Part shown: piece after piece, positions 6,864-15,444 of the stretch
Position numbering within the stretch: the first letter of the stretch is position 1
How the letters are laid out: the number at the start of each line of letters is the position of its first letter
Assembly (NCBI GenBank): GCA_938023735.1
Contig: CALJDK010000032.1
Span: 1 to 36,396 of the forward strand
Length of the DNA: 36,396 bases
Reading direction: 5' to 3'
From: an uncultured Acidimicrobiales bacterium
GTDB taxonomy: Bacteria > Actinomycetota > Acidimicrobiia > Acidimicrobiales > SHLQ01
Made by a program: the position numbers and the translations under genes
The notes under the pieces: model-generated
Database searches by the model: none
Told to the model about the DNA's origin: nothing
Seen by the model: only the letters and a program-made list of their open reading frames with translations

Positions 6864-8501
6864 ATGACGACGATTACTGAGTCCCCACCCGAGGCGGCGG
6901 GAACCTCCGCGGCGCAGATCGACGCACCGGCTCATCCGCTCGACCGCGGGGTTACCGGAATGCTCACCACCACCAGTCACCGTCGCATCGGTTCGATGTA
7001 CACGCGTATGGCGTTGGTGTTCGGTGTGGCCGTTGCCGTGCTCAAAGCCATCGTGGGTCTCGAGACCCTCGACGCCGACAGCCTCGACATCTTCCAAGGC
7101 GCCACCGCCTTTGCCCAGACCAATGCCCTGAGCCTCACCGGTCTTGCTGTTCTTGTTGTTATGCCGCTGCTGGTCGGAATCGGTACTGCAGTGGTCCCCC
7201 TGCAAGTCGGATCGCCCTCCATCGCGTTTCCCCGGGCATCGGCCGCTGGTTTCTGGACGTGGCTCGTAGGCGCGGGCGCCTACGTCGGCTCGTTCATTGT
7301 CGATGGTGGTTTCACCAGTGGCATCAACGTCGACGACCGAGCGGTTGCCCTTACCATCGCTGCTCTCGGGGTCACCGTCGCTGGTCTGCTTCTCAGCATG
7401 ATGTGCATCGCCACCACCGTCATGGCGCTTCGCCCGGCGGGCATGTCGCTGCGCCGAGTACCGGCCCTGTCCTGGTCATTCCTTGTGGCCGCTGTCGTGT
7501 GGATGCTGTCGATGGCAGTCCTTCTGGCCGACCTTGTCATTAGCTACGTGGCTCTCCAACACGCAGACCGCGACGTCGAAGTACTCAGCTCCATCGCCTG
7601 GATGCTTAGCGGCCCGCAGGTCTTCGCCTTCGCCATCCCCGCCATCGGCATCATTGCCGACATCATTCAGGTCAGCACCCAAACCAAGCAGAAGGCCTAC
7701 GACATTCTGCTCGGCGGCATCGGCCTGTTCGGTTTCCTCAGCTTTGGTGCGTTTGCCCAGAGCGCGTACGACCTTGGCACCCGCGACGTCACCGACGAGC
7801 TCGTGTACATCCTCATGGGACTTGCGCTTGCGCTTCCCGCGTTCGTGCTGTTCGGTGGTCTGGCCGACAACCTGCGCCTTGGCGGCAAAGGCATCAAGGC
7901 CAGCACACCGCTGCTCGGCGCAATGGCCGCACTGCTCATGCTTCTTGCCGGTGTTGGCGCCAACGCACTGCGGGTCATTGGCCACTGGGGCGAACTCGGC
8001 GACTGGAACCAGACGCGGATAATGGACCAGGGCGTCATGAACTACGCCTTGCTTGCCGGCCTTATTGCAGGATTCGCCGGGCTTATCTTCTGGGCTCCCA
8101 AGATCTTCGGACGCCGCCTTAACGACAAGCTTGGCGGCCTCGCCGTGCTGGCCCTCCTCGGCGGCACCGTCGTGCTGGCCCTGCCTCAGGTCATCGCTGG
8201 CTTCTTTGAAGACGATGTCGATGTCACCGACATCTTGAGCCTAATCTCCATGATCGGCGCCTTCCTTGTGGCGGCGGGTGTGCTTGTAGCACTGCTCGTT
8301 CTGGCCATTGGTGTGCTTCCCCGATCCACCGAGATCGTTCCCGATAACCCGGTCGATGGCTTCACGCTCGAATGGGCAACGACCTCGCCGCCACCCCGCG
8401 GCAACTTTGCCGCACCGGTTCCTCACGTCATGAGCGCAACCCCCCTCCTCGACGAGATTCCCGACTCAACCAGTACCGACACCAACGAGGGTGAGGCCTG
8501 A
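6864..8501 (+). CDS. Cytochrome oxidase subunit I-like protein lacking all metal ligands
   Basis: The 545-residue polytopic protein is clearly homologous to CtaD encoded 3 kb downstream: HRRIGSMYTRMAL vs HKRIGIMYGVFAM, VVMPLL...VPLQVGSPSIAFPR vs VIMPLA...LPLQLGARDVAFPR, IPAIGIIADII vs LPSFGIISEVI, and FWAPKIFGRRLNDKLG vs WWPKMFGYKLNEKWG. Aligning on these blocks, every cofactor residue is replaced: heme a ligand H94->S90, CuB ligand H276->G250, cross-linked Y280->F254, H325/H326->Q299/S300, heme a3 ligand H411->G390 and heme a ligand H413->M392. The channel residue Glu278 becomes Gln252 and the K-channel Lys is also gone. It cannot be a heme-copper oxidase, yet the frame is intact and the membrane architecture is kept. 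The stop codon overlaps the ATG of the next gene. A structural, assembly or regulatory role is inferred; the function is unknown. Confidence 0.88.
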   Translation: MTTITESPPEAAGTSAAQIDAPAHPLDRGVTGMLTTTSHRRIGSMYTRMALVFGVAVAVLKAIVGLETLDADSLDIFQGATAFAQTNALSLTGLAVLVVMPLLVGIGTAVVPLQVGSPSIAFPRASAAGFWTWLVGAGAYVGSFIVDGGFTSGINVDDRAVALTIAALGVTVAGLLLSMMCIATTVMALRPAGMSLRRVPALSWSFLVAAVVWMLSMAVLLADLVISYVALQHADRDVEVLSSIAWMLSGPQVFAFAIPAIGIIADIIQVSTQTKQKAYDILLGGIGLFGFLSFGAFAQSAYDLGTRDVTDELVYILMGLALALPAFVLFGGLADNLRLGGKGIKASTPLLGAMAALLMLLAGVGANALRVIGHWGELGDWNQTRIMDQGVMNYALLAGLIAGFAGLIFWAPKIFGRRLNDKLGGLAVLALLGGTVVLALPQVIAGFFEDDVDVTDILSLISMIGAFLVAAGVLVALLVLAIGVLPRSTEIVPDNPVDGFTLEWATTSPPPRGNFAAPVPHVMSATPLLDEIPDSTSTDTNEGEA

Positions 8502-9109
8502 TGGACGCCCCAAACGACATGCTCGCACTGCCACCGGCGGCCGCGGTTCCACGACCCCGAACCCTTATGGTCGGCACGGTCTTTGCCAGCGTTACCTCGG
8601 TGATGTTCTTCGTCGCGATGTTCGCCATCTACGTCGGGCAGCGTCAGCAAACCCGGGCTGCGGGCGTCGAATGGTTCCCCGAGGGAGCCATCCGCTTGCC
8701 ACCCGGCGGCATGATGATGATGACCCTCGTGCTGTCCATCGGCACGATGGCCTGGGTTCAGCAAGCCATCAAGAACGACGATCGGCGCAGCGCCATTATC
8801 GCCTTTGCCATCACCATGGTTCTCGGCGGGTCCATCATCAACCAGACCGTCTTCTACTGGAAAGACATGGGCCTGGGAATCTCTGACAACCCGGCTTCTG
8901 ACGCCGCCATGCTCATGTACACCATCACCGGTGCGCACATGTTCATGACCATCGTCGGGCTCGTCTTTATCTTCCTCATGACTATCCGCACGTTGTTTGG
9001 CCAGTACAACTCCCGCCAAGCCGACGGAATCCACGCAGCCGCCTTCTTCTGGTACTCCGTGGTCGCTGTGTATGCAGTGATCTGGTACGCCATCTACATC
9101 ACAAAGTAA
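8501..9109 (+). CDS. Cytochrome oxidase subunit III-like protein, divergent
   Basis: A 202-residue protein with five hydrophobic segments that lines up end to end with the canonical subunit III at 13445. The first helix, the MTLVLSIGTMAW region (vs MSSLTMVLAH), the INQTVFYWKDMGLGIS region (vs AGQIYEFTVFVREGLGWS), the TITGAHMFMTIVGL region (vs ALTGFHGVHVTIGI) and the last helix all correspond. Signature residues are changed: the conserved Glu of QIYEF becomes F118, the second His of the GFHGVH motif becomes Met, and WHFVD becomes W184-YSVV. It therefore appears to be a degenerate partner of the equally ligand-free subunit I-like protein encoded just upstream, whose stop it overlaps (TGATG). 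It also carries a run of four Met (71-74). Confidence 0.8.
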   Translation: MDAPNDMLALPPAAAVPRPRTLMVGTVFASVTSVMFFVAMFAIYVGQRQQTRAAGVEWFPEGAIRLPPGGMMMMTLVLSIGTMAWVQQAIKNDDRRSAIIAFAITMVLGGSIINQTVFYWKDMGLGISDNPASDAAMLMYTITGAHMFMTIVGLVFIFLMTIRTLFGQYNSRQADGIHAAAFFWYSVVAVYAVIWYAIYITK

Positions 9110-9114
9110 TCATC

Positions 9115-9948
9115 ATGCTTACTACCTCCTTCAAAACCTGGGGCGCCTACGGCATCGTGGCGTACTTCGCCGCCGTTGTGTACGGCTACAGCTCGGGCGG
9201 CAATAGCGTCGGGCCAATCAGTCTTGGTTGGCTTGGCGGTGTCGGCGACCATGTCGGCTATGGCATCCTCCTTGGCCTTTCTGCCTGCTGCTTGATGATC
9301 GGCCTTGTCTTCACCGCGTTCCGCGACTCCGATGCCGAAATGGCTGCCAGCTACATGCAGTCCGCCGCAATTCCGGCAGCGCAGCCGCCCGTTGGCAACA
9401 GCGTTTGGCCAGTTGCAACCGGTCTCGGGCTCGGCACCGTCATCCTCGGCCTGGCCGTTCACCCGGCCGTGTTTGCTGTCGGAGCGGCCATCTTGGGCCT
9501 TATTGCTCTCGAGTGGACCATGGAAGCCTGGGCCGACCGGGCAACCGGCGACCCCGACGCAAACCGCGAACTCCGCGATCGCATTATGGGTCCCATCGAA
9601 CTGCCAATGATGGCGGCTGTTGGCGTAACCGTCTTGGCGCTGTCGATCTCTCGCATTCTTCTTGCCGTGTCCATCGCCGGCTCGGTCATCGTTGCCTCGC
9701 TGCTCGCCCTCATCATCTTCGGTGGAGCGACCTTCCTGGCAATCGGCCCCGAGCTCAACCGCAAAATGGTCAACGGCATGCTCGCGCTTGGCCTCGTCGG
9801 TGTCGTCGGTGCTGGCATTGTCTCGGCCGTCATTGGTGAACGAGAGATCGAACACCACGACGAACATGGCGAAGACGAAGAACATGGCGACGACCACAGC
9901 GACGAGGAAAGCCTCATCGTTATCGACTACGTGGAGAGCGGATCATGA
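9115..9948 (+). CDS. Polytopic membrane protein, subunit IV (CtaF)-like N-terminal half, His/Asp-rich tail
   Basis: A 277-residue protein with roughly seven membrane helices. The first ~140 residues have the layout of actinobacterial oxidase subunit IV (CtaF): two helices, a soluble loop, then a Pro-X-Ser-X-Trp-Pro entry (PVGNSVWPVATG) into two more helices ending in a Trp/Glu/Ala-rich cap. The C-terminal half adds about three helices and then a hydrophilic tail (about 247-268) of alternating His, Asp, Glu and Gly, with six histidines, which could bind metal. It lies 5 nt after the subunit III-like gene and overlaps ctaC by four bases, so it is translated with the oxidase genes. The CtaF resemblance is judged by eye and is moderate; the second half is unrecognised. 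Confidence 0.6.
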   Translation: MLTTSFKTWGAYGIVAYFAAVVYGYSSGGNSVGPISLGWLGGVGDHVGYGILLGLSACCLMIGLVFTAFRDSDAEMAASYMQSAAIPAAQPPVGNSVWPVATGLGLGTVILGLAVHPAVFAVGAAILGLIALEWTMEAWADRATGDPDANRELRDRIMGPIELPMMAAVGVTVLALSISRILLAVSIAGSVIVASLLALIIFGGATFLAIGPELNRKMVNGMLALGLVGVVGAGIVSAVIGEREIEHHDEHGEDEEHGDDHSDEESLIVIDYVESGS

Positions 9949-11336
9949 CCAGCGTTCGTAATCTCTCCGCTGTGACCAAGGAAGGCCCAGAGAACTTGGC
10001 CGAAGAACCGTCGCCCCGACACACTCGCGGTATGCGACTGCGCCGCCTGCCCCTCGCCCTCGCTGCCGGATCTGCGCTCCTGCTCAGCGCCTGTGCTGGC
10101 GACGCCGAGCTCGACACGCTCGAACCTCGAGGTCCCGAAGCTGAGACCATCGATAACCTCATCGATCCGCTGTTTCTTATCTCCTTCGTAGTCTTCTTCA
10201 TTATTCTCGGTCTCTCGGCAGGAGTAGCCATAAAGAACCGGGTGAAGGGCGAGTACGAGGACGACGACTGGCCAACGCAGACCCACGGCAATGCAAAAGC
10301 CGAATGGGCCTGGACTGCCGTTCCGTTCTTCGGCATGGCGTTCATCGGCGTACTCACCGTGTTCGCCGTGATCGATCTCAACAGCGAAGAGGCCAACGCC
10401 TACGCGGTCGAAGTCGACGGCGAAACCATGCAGTGGGAGCCACACGTTGTGGTTGTCGGCCATCAGTGGTGGTGGGAGTACCGGTACTACTTCGACGGCT
10501 TCGATGTCGATGCGTTCCTCGACGAGGATCACGCCAACCCGGCAAAGCACCTTCCGCCCGCCGACATCGTCACCTCCGGGCAGATGATCATCCCCGCAGG
10601 CCAGGAGATCGAGCTCTCCATCACCAGCCGCGACGTTATTCACTCGCACTGGATTCCCGCTCTCAACGGCAAGCGCGACGCCGTGCCCGGCCGAATCCAC
10701 CCTTGGAAGCTCGAAGCCGATGCACCCGGTTACTACTTTGGCCAGTGCACCGAGTTCTGCGGTCTCTCTCATGCCCGTATGCGTATGCAGACCATCGCAA
10801 TGAACGACAGCGACTTTGCCGAGTGGGTCGACCAGCAGACCACGCCAGCAACCCTGTCCGACGAAGACGCCGCATTCATCGCTGCGCTGCGAGCCGGCGA
10901 CAACCCGTCGCCCGCCAACAGCGTGCAACAGGGCCTGGTCAACATTCGCCAACTCTGCTCGGCATGTCACCTCGTTGAAGGTGTGAACCACTTCGACGAC
11001 GTGCCCGAAGACAGCGTCGACAACATCTACAAAGAAGCCAACGTTGGTGTCAGCCTTCGTGCGGGCGCGGCTCCTAACCTCACCCATTTTGCAAGTCGAT
11101 CCACCTTCGCTGGCGGCATCTTCAACCTCTACAACGAGGACGGAAGCCTGAACCGCAACAAGCTCGAAGCGTGGCTCCGTAACCCTGCGGCCCTAAAGGC
11201 CAACGACGCCGACAACCTGCAGGGAATGCCAAACCTTGGTCTGTCCGAAGACCAGATCGACGACATCGTCGCCGCTCTTGAAACCTTCGGTACTCGTCCT
11301 TCCGCAACTGTTATCGCTGAAACGTTCGCCGAATGA
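9945..11336 (+). CDS. ctaC: Cytochrome c oxidase subunit II with fused cytochrome c domain (caa3 type)
   Basis: This 463-residue subunit receives electrons at CuA and passes them to subunit I. A lipoprotein-type signal ends LLLSAC (Cys50). Two membrane helices follow (about 75-95 and 122-143), then a cupredoxin domain with the GHQWWWEYRY aromatic strip and all CuA ligands: H233 (DVIHSH), C268, E270, C272, H276 and M279 in QCTEFCGLSHARM. The C-terminal domain carries a heme c motif CSACH (338-342) and a later MPNLG that can supply the axial Met. The start at 9945 has a good RBS (GGAGAG) and overlaps the preceding stop; a second ATG at 10032 gives a shorter leader. With its own cytochrome c this is a caa3-type subunit. 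Confidence 0.96.
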   Translation: MTSVRNLSAVTKEGPENLAEEPSPRHTRGMRLRRLPLALAAGSALLLSACAGDAELDTLEPRGPEAETIDNLIDPLFLISFVVFFIILGLSAGVAIKNRVKGEYEDDDWPTQTHGNAKAEWAWTAVPFFGMAFIGVLTVFAVIDLNSEEANAYAVEVDGETMQWEPHVVVVGHQWWWEYRYYFDGFDVDAFLDEDHANPAKHLPPADIVTSGQMIIPAGQEIELSITSRDVIHSHWIPALNGKRDAVPGRIHPWKLEADAPGYYFGQCTEFCGLSHARMRMQTIAMNDSDFAEWVDQQTTPATLSDEDAAFIAALRAGDNPSPANSVQQGLVNIRQLCSACHLVEGVNHFDDVPEDSVDNIYKEANVGVSLRAGAAPNLTHFASRSTFAGGIFNLYNEDGSLNRNKLEAWLRNPAALKANDADNLQGMPNLGLSEDQIDDIVAALETFGTRPSATVIAETFAE

Positions 11337-11385
11337 GCGCGCTGATCCGTTTCGCAAACGCCCCTAGAACTCTCGGAGCACTCTG

Positions 11386-13452
11386 ATGGCAATCATCGAG
11401 AACCCACTCGAACTTGAAGCAGGCGACGAGGTTGCCCAAGTCGCAGAGAAGCCACTTGGTGTTCTCACGCGGCCGCAGGGAAGCACCGGCTGGCAAAGTT
11501 GGCTGTTCACGGTCGATCACAAGCGCATCGGCATCATGTACGGCGTGTTCGCCATGTTCTTCTTCCTCATCGGTGGGCTCGAAGCGCTGGCCATTCGTCT
11601 GCAGCTTGCGGTTCCGAACGGCAAGATTCTCAGCCCCGAGACCTACAACCAGGTCTTCACCATGCACGGCGTCACCATGATCTTCCTGGTCATTATGCCG
11701 CTCGCGGCCGCCTTCGCGAACTACCTGTTGCCGCTCCAGCTTGGTGCGCGCGACGTTGCCTTCCCGCGTATGAACGCACTCAGCCTTTGGGTCTTTGTGG
11801 CCGGTGGCTTCTTCTTGTGCTCATCGCTCTTCATTGGCGGCTGGTTCGAGAACGTACCCAACGGTGGCTGGTTCAACTATGCCCCCAACTCGGGAACCCT
11901 GTTCTCACCAACCAAGGGCATCGACTTCTACGCCGTCGGCCTCCAGATCCTTGGTATCGCATCGCTGGTCTCGGCCATCAACCTCATCGTGACCTGTCTC
12001 AACATGCGGGCCGAGGGCATGACCCTCATGAAGATGCCGGTGCTTACCTGGATGCTTCTTGTGGTGCAGTTCCTTCTGCTCTTCGCACTTCCGGTCATCA
12101 CCGTTGCACTCTTCCTGCTCATGTTCGACCGGCTCTGGGGCGCAAACTTCTTCAACGTCGAGATGGGCGCCGACCCGTTGCTCTGGCAGCACCTCTTCTG
12201 GATCTTTGGTCACCCAGAGGTGTACATCCTTATCCTCCCGAGCTTCGGCATTATCTCCGAGGTCATCCCGGTCTTTAGCCGGAAGCCAATCTTTGGTTAC
12301 AGCTTCATGGTCGCCTCGGGCATCGCCATTGGCTTCCTCGGCTGGGGCGTGTGGGCTCACCACATGTTCGTGTCGGGCCTCGGACCAATCTCGGTCGCCG
12401 CATTCTCGGTGTCCACCATGTTCATCGCCGTGCCCACAGGTGTGAAGATCCTCAACTGGGTCGCCACCATGTGGGGCGGACGAATACAACTCACTACCGC
12501 CATGCTGTTTGCTATTGGCGTGGTGTCGATGTTCACCATTGGTGGCCTCTCGGGCGTAACCCACTCGGTCGCTGCCGCCGACACCCAGCAGACCGACACC
12601 TACTACATCGTGGCTCACTTCCACTACGTGATCTTCGGTGGAGCGCTGCTCGGTATCTTCTCGGGCTTCTACTTCTGGTGGCCGAAAATGTTTGGCTACA
12701 AGCTCAACGAGAAGTGGGGCAAGTGGAACTTCTGGCTCCAGATCGTGGGTTTCAACCTCACCTTCGGACCAATGCACATCCTTGGTCTGCAAGGCATGAG
12801 CCGTCGCATCGACTCCTATGACCCGGGCTACGGCTTCGAGCTGTGGAACATGGTCAGCTCCATCGGCGCCTTCGTCATCTTTACCGGCGTGGCGATCTTC
12901 TTCGTCAACATCTACGTCTCGCAGAAGCAGGCCAAGCACCTGCCGCCGGTTGGTCCCGACCCCTGGGACGCTCGCAGCCTCGAGTGGATGACCGCATCGC
13001 CCACCCCCGAGCACAACTTCGATGAAGAAATTGTGGTCGAGTACCAGGATCACTTCTGGCATCAGAAGTGGGCCGAAGAAGAAGACGGCCGCGTTGTGCG
13101 CATCGCCTACGCCGAAGACATCGCTCACGATGGCTCCGCCACCGATGTGCACCTTCCGTCGCCGTCCTACTGGCCGCTCGTCCTTGCGTCGGGTCTGCCC
13201 TTCATTGGCTACGGCATCATCTACAACTACTGGCTCTGCGCAATCGGTGGTTTCCTCACCCTTGGTGCCATCTTTGGCTGGATCTTCGAACACCCCGACG
13301 ATCCTGATGCCGCTCACGGTCACCATGACGATCATGGCGACGACGGCGACAGCGACCACGGAACGCCCGATAGCGACACCGTCGATACCGATGCCGATGA
13401 CGCCGAGCTTGTAACCGCTTCTACCGATGCTGGGGAGGCCTCCAATGGCTGA
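11386..13452 (+). CDS. ctaD: Cytochrome c oxidase subunit I, with C-terminal extension
   Basis: Catalytic subunit of the caa3 oxidase: O2 reduction at heme a3-CuB coupled to proton pumping. All key residues are present: H94 (FTMHGVTM), H276, E278 and Y280 in GHPEVY, H325/H326 (AHHMF), K354 (PTGVKILNW), H411 and H413 (AHFHY), and D123 of the D-channel. At 688 residues it is longer than the ~550-residue core. The extra part has a hydrophilic segment (about 528-585), then LPSPSYWPLVLASGLP and two further helices ending in FGWIFEHPDD, resembling the second half of CtaF-type subunit IV, and finally a His/Asp-rich tail. GGAG precedes the ATG. It is 49 nt after ctaC and overlaps ctaE by eight bases. 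Confidence 0.98.
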   Translation: MAIIENPLELEAGDEVAQVAEKPLGVLTRPQGSTGWQSWLFTVDHKRIGIMYGVFAMFFFLIGGLEALAIRLQLAVPNGKILSPETYNQVFTMHGVTMIFLVIMPLAAAFANYLLPLQLGARDVAFPRMNALSLWVFVAGGFFLCSSLFIGGWFENVPNGGWFNYAPNSGTLFSPTKGIDFYAVGLQILGIASLVSAINLIVTCLNMRAEGMTLMKMPVLTWMLLVVQFLLLFALPVITVALFLLMFDRLWGANFFNVEMGADPLLWQHLFWIFGHPEVYILILPSFGIISEVIPVFSRKPIFGYSFMVASGIAIGFLGWGVWAHHMFVSGLGPISVAAFSVSTMFIAVPTGVKILNWVATMWGGRIQLTTAMLFAIGVVSMFTIGGLSGVTHSVAAADTQQTDTYYIVAHFHYVIFGGALLGIFSGFYFWWPKMFGYKLNEKWGKWNFWLQIVGFNLTFGPMHILGLQGMSRRIDSYDPGYGFELWNMVSSIGAFVIFTGVAIFFVNIYVSQKQAKHLPPVGPDPWDARSLEWMTASPTPEHNFDEEIVVEYQDHFWHQKWAEEEDGRVVRIAYAEDIAHDGSATDVHLPSPSYWPLVLASGLPFIGYGIIYNYWLCAIGGFLTLGAIFGWIFEHPDDPDAAHGHHDDHGDDGDSDHGTPDSDTVDTDADDAELVTASTDAGEASNG

Positions 13453-14074
13453 AGCAGTCCTTGATGCCGCTGGGCACGATAACCACGGCGATCCGCATGC
13501 GGTTGTTCATAAGACCAATACCGGTGTTTCCAACAACAAGCTGGCGATGTGGGTCTTCCTTGGCTCCGAGTGCCTGTTGTTTGGTGGTCTGATTTCCACC
13601 TATCTGCTGTACCGCACCAACACTCAGGGCGGACCAGAGCCCAGTGAAGAGTTCTTCGACATTCCGTTTACCTCGGCGTCGTCGTTTGTGCTCTTGATGA
13701 GTTCGCTCACCATGGTCTTGGCCCACTCGGCCGCAGGCAAAGGCGATATTCGCAAGCTAAAGATCTGGCTGCTTTCCACCGCGCTTCTTGGCTCGGTGTT
13801 CGTTGCTGGCCAGATCTATGAGTTCACCGTGTTTGTTCGTGAAGGCCTCGGCTGGAGCACCAGTCCGTTCAGTTCAGCGTTCTATGCGCTTACTGGCTTC
13901 CACGGCGTGCACGTCACCATTGGCATCATTATGTTGCTGTCGACCTTTATCTCGGCCATGCGTGGCCGAATGCACCCCGGCAATGCCGAGACCGTTGAGA
14001 TCGTTGGTCTCTACTGGCACTTTGTCGACATCGTCTGGGTCTTCATCTTCACCGTTATCTACCTGGCTGCGTAA
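13445..14074 (+). CDS. ctaE: Cytochrome c oxidase subunit III
   Basis: A 209-residue protein with five membrane helices and the subunit III signatures: MWVFLGSECLLFGG, GQIYEFTVF, TGFHGVHVTIG and YWHFVDIVWVFIF. Subunit III stabilises the core and the proton-entry region of the oxidase. The ATG at 13445 is chosen because GGGGAGG stands seven bases before it; an in-frame ATG at 13427 lies inside ctaD without that support. It overlaps the end of ctaD and is two bases before the COX4 gene, so translation is coupled. Confidence 0.97.
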   Translation: MAEAVLDAAGHDNHGDPHAVVHKTNTGVSNNKLAMWVFLGSECLLFGGLISTYLLYRTNTQGGPEPSEEFFDIPFTSASSFVLLMSSLTMVLAHSAAGKGDIRKLKIWLLSTALLGSVFVAGQIYEFTVFVREGLGWSTSPFSSAFYALTGFHGVHVTIGIIMLLSTFISAMRGRMHPGNAETVEIVGLYWHFVDIVWVFIFTVIYLAA

Positions 14075-14076
14075 CC

Positions 14077-14433
14077 ATGAGCGAAGAAACTCTTACCGAA
14101 ACCGCTGCTCCGACCAAGGGCATCTCGGCGGGTCGCAAGACCCACGACGAGCACGGTCACCTCACCGACTTTGGCTACGTGAAGATCTTCATTATCTTGG
14201 CGGTCATCACCGCAATCGAGGTGGCGTTCTCCTACATCGATATGCCGACGCCGGTGTTCCTCATTGGCCTGTTCGCCATGATGACCTACAAGTTCTACCT
14301 GGTTGCGGCCGAGTTCATGCACCTCAAGTACGACCACGGTCACTTCACCAAGTTGTTCGTGACCGGGCTTGTGCTTGCTGTTGCCGTGTACCTGATCTTC
14401 ATGAGCGCATCGCAACTCTGGCAGTCGTTCTAG
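14077..14433 (+). CDS. Cytochrome c oxidase subunit IV (prokaryotic COX4 family)
   Basis: A small 118-residue protein with a hydrophilic, His-containing N-terminus (THDEHGHLTDFGYVKIF) and three helices: about 36-56, 61-80 (FLIGLFAMMTYKFYLVAAEF) and 92-111. The sequence HLKYDHGHFTKLF between helices 2 and 3 is typical of the prokaryotic COX4/CyoD-like family, whose members aid CuB assembly or stability. It starts two bases after the ctaE stop. Confidence 0.9.
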   Translation: MSEETLTETAAPTKGISAGRKTHDEHGHLTDFGYVKIFIILAVITAIEVAFSYIDMPTPVFLIGLFAMMTYKFYLVAAEFMHLKYDHGHFTKLFVTGLVLAVAVYLIFMSASQLWQSF

Positions 14434-14490
14434 CTCGACCTCGTTGCCACGAAGCCGCTGGCGTCGTGGTTCTTTGAAAGTCCACCCCTC

Positions 14491-15444
14491 ATGCTTTTTG
14501 CTGTAGAGCTGCCATCTTGGCAACCGCATCCCGAGGTTTGGGCGTTGCTCGCGGCCATTGTCGGGTTGGGTTTCTACGCGGTCCGAGTCATCGGCCCCAA
14601 GGTTGTGCCCGAGGGCGAAGAGGTCGTAACCAAGCGCCAGAAGCGGTCATTTGCTGCCGCGGTCTTCCTTTTGTATCTGGCCGCCGACTGGCCCATGCAC
14701 GACATTGCCGAGGAGTTTCTGTACTCGGTCCACATGATTCAGCACCTGCTCATCACCTTTGTGGTGCCGCCCTTGTTCATGCTGGCTATTCCTACCTGGC
14801 TTGCCCGGCTGGTCATTCTCGAAGGCGGCCGAGTGTCAAAGGCCCTGCAATGGCTGGCTAAGCCTGTCGTGGCCGGTGTGATCTTCAACGGCCTGGCAGC
14901 ATTGACCCACTGGACTGCAGTGGTGAACCTGTCTGCGGAGTCGGGCGGATTTCACTATGTCATCCACGTGGCAATCTTCGCCTCTGCACTACTCATGTGG
15001 CTGCCGGTCATCGGTCCGCTTCCCGAGCTTCGCCTGAGCCCAGGTGGTCGACTGATCTACCTGTTCCTCATGTCGATCATCCCCACTATCCCAGCGGCAT
15101 GGCTTACCTTCGCCGAAGGCACGGTGTACTCGGCCTACGAGAAGCCGGTGCGGCTTTGGGGCGTGAGCGTCCGAGACGACCAGCAGGCGGCTGGCGGCAT
15201 CATGAAGGTGCTCGGCGGCTTCTATCTGTGGACCTGGATCGCCGTGCTGTTCTCGAAGTGGGCAGGGCCGGCCGAGCGGGCAAACCGTCCAGCGCGTGGT
15301 TCGGCCACCGGTCGCAGTCTTGCCGAGCGGGCAAAGGTTGACGCTGCCGAGCGGGCCTCGGCAATGCTCGCCAAAGCCGACCTCACGGTTGAAGACATCG
15401 AAGCCGAGTTCGCAAAAAGCGCGGCCCCCAAGGCCGACTCTTAG
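14491..15444 (+). CDS. ctaG: Cytochrome c oxidase assembly protein, caa3-type CtaG family
   Basis: A 317-residue integral membrane protein with about seven helices. Family hallmarks are LAADWPMHDIAEEFLYSVHM followed by IQHLLITFVVPPLFMLAIP, then a central helix ending THWTAVVNLS and HYVIHVAIFASALLMWLPV. The caa3_CtaG family is needed for assembly of caa3 oxidases and is distinct from the Cox11-type CtaG. The last 60 residues form a charged Ala/Glu-rich cytoplasmic tail. It follows the COX4 gene by 57 nt and shares four bases with the convergent DUF983 gene. Confidence 0.92.
   Translation: MLFAVELPSWQPHPEVWALLAAIVGLGFYAVRVIGPKVVPEGEEVVTKRQKRSFAAAVFLLYLAADWPMHDIAEEFLYSVHMIQHLLITFVVPPLFMLAIPTWLARLVILEGGRVSKALQWLAKPVVAGVIFNGLAALTHWTAVVNLSAESGGFHYVIHVAIFASALLMWLPVIGPLPELRLSPGGRLIYLFLMSIIPTIPAAWLTFAEGTVYSAYEKPVRLWGVSVRDDQQAAGGIMKVLGGFYLWTWIAVLFSKWAGPAERANRPARGSATGRSLAERAKVDAAERASAMLAKADLTVEDIEAEFAKSAAPKADS

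Noticed and set aside
6864-8501. Nitric oxide reductase or a pseudogene of ctaD
   Set aside because: NorB keeps the heme and metal histidines, which are absent here; the frame is intact with conserved structural motifs, so it does not look like a decayed copy.
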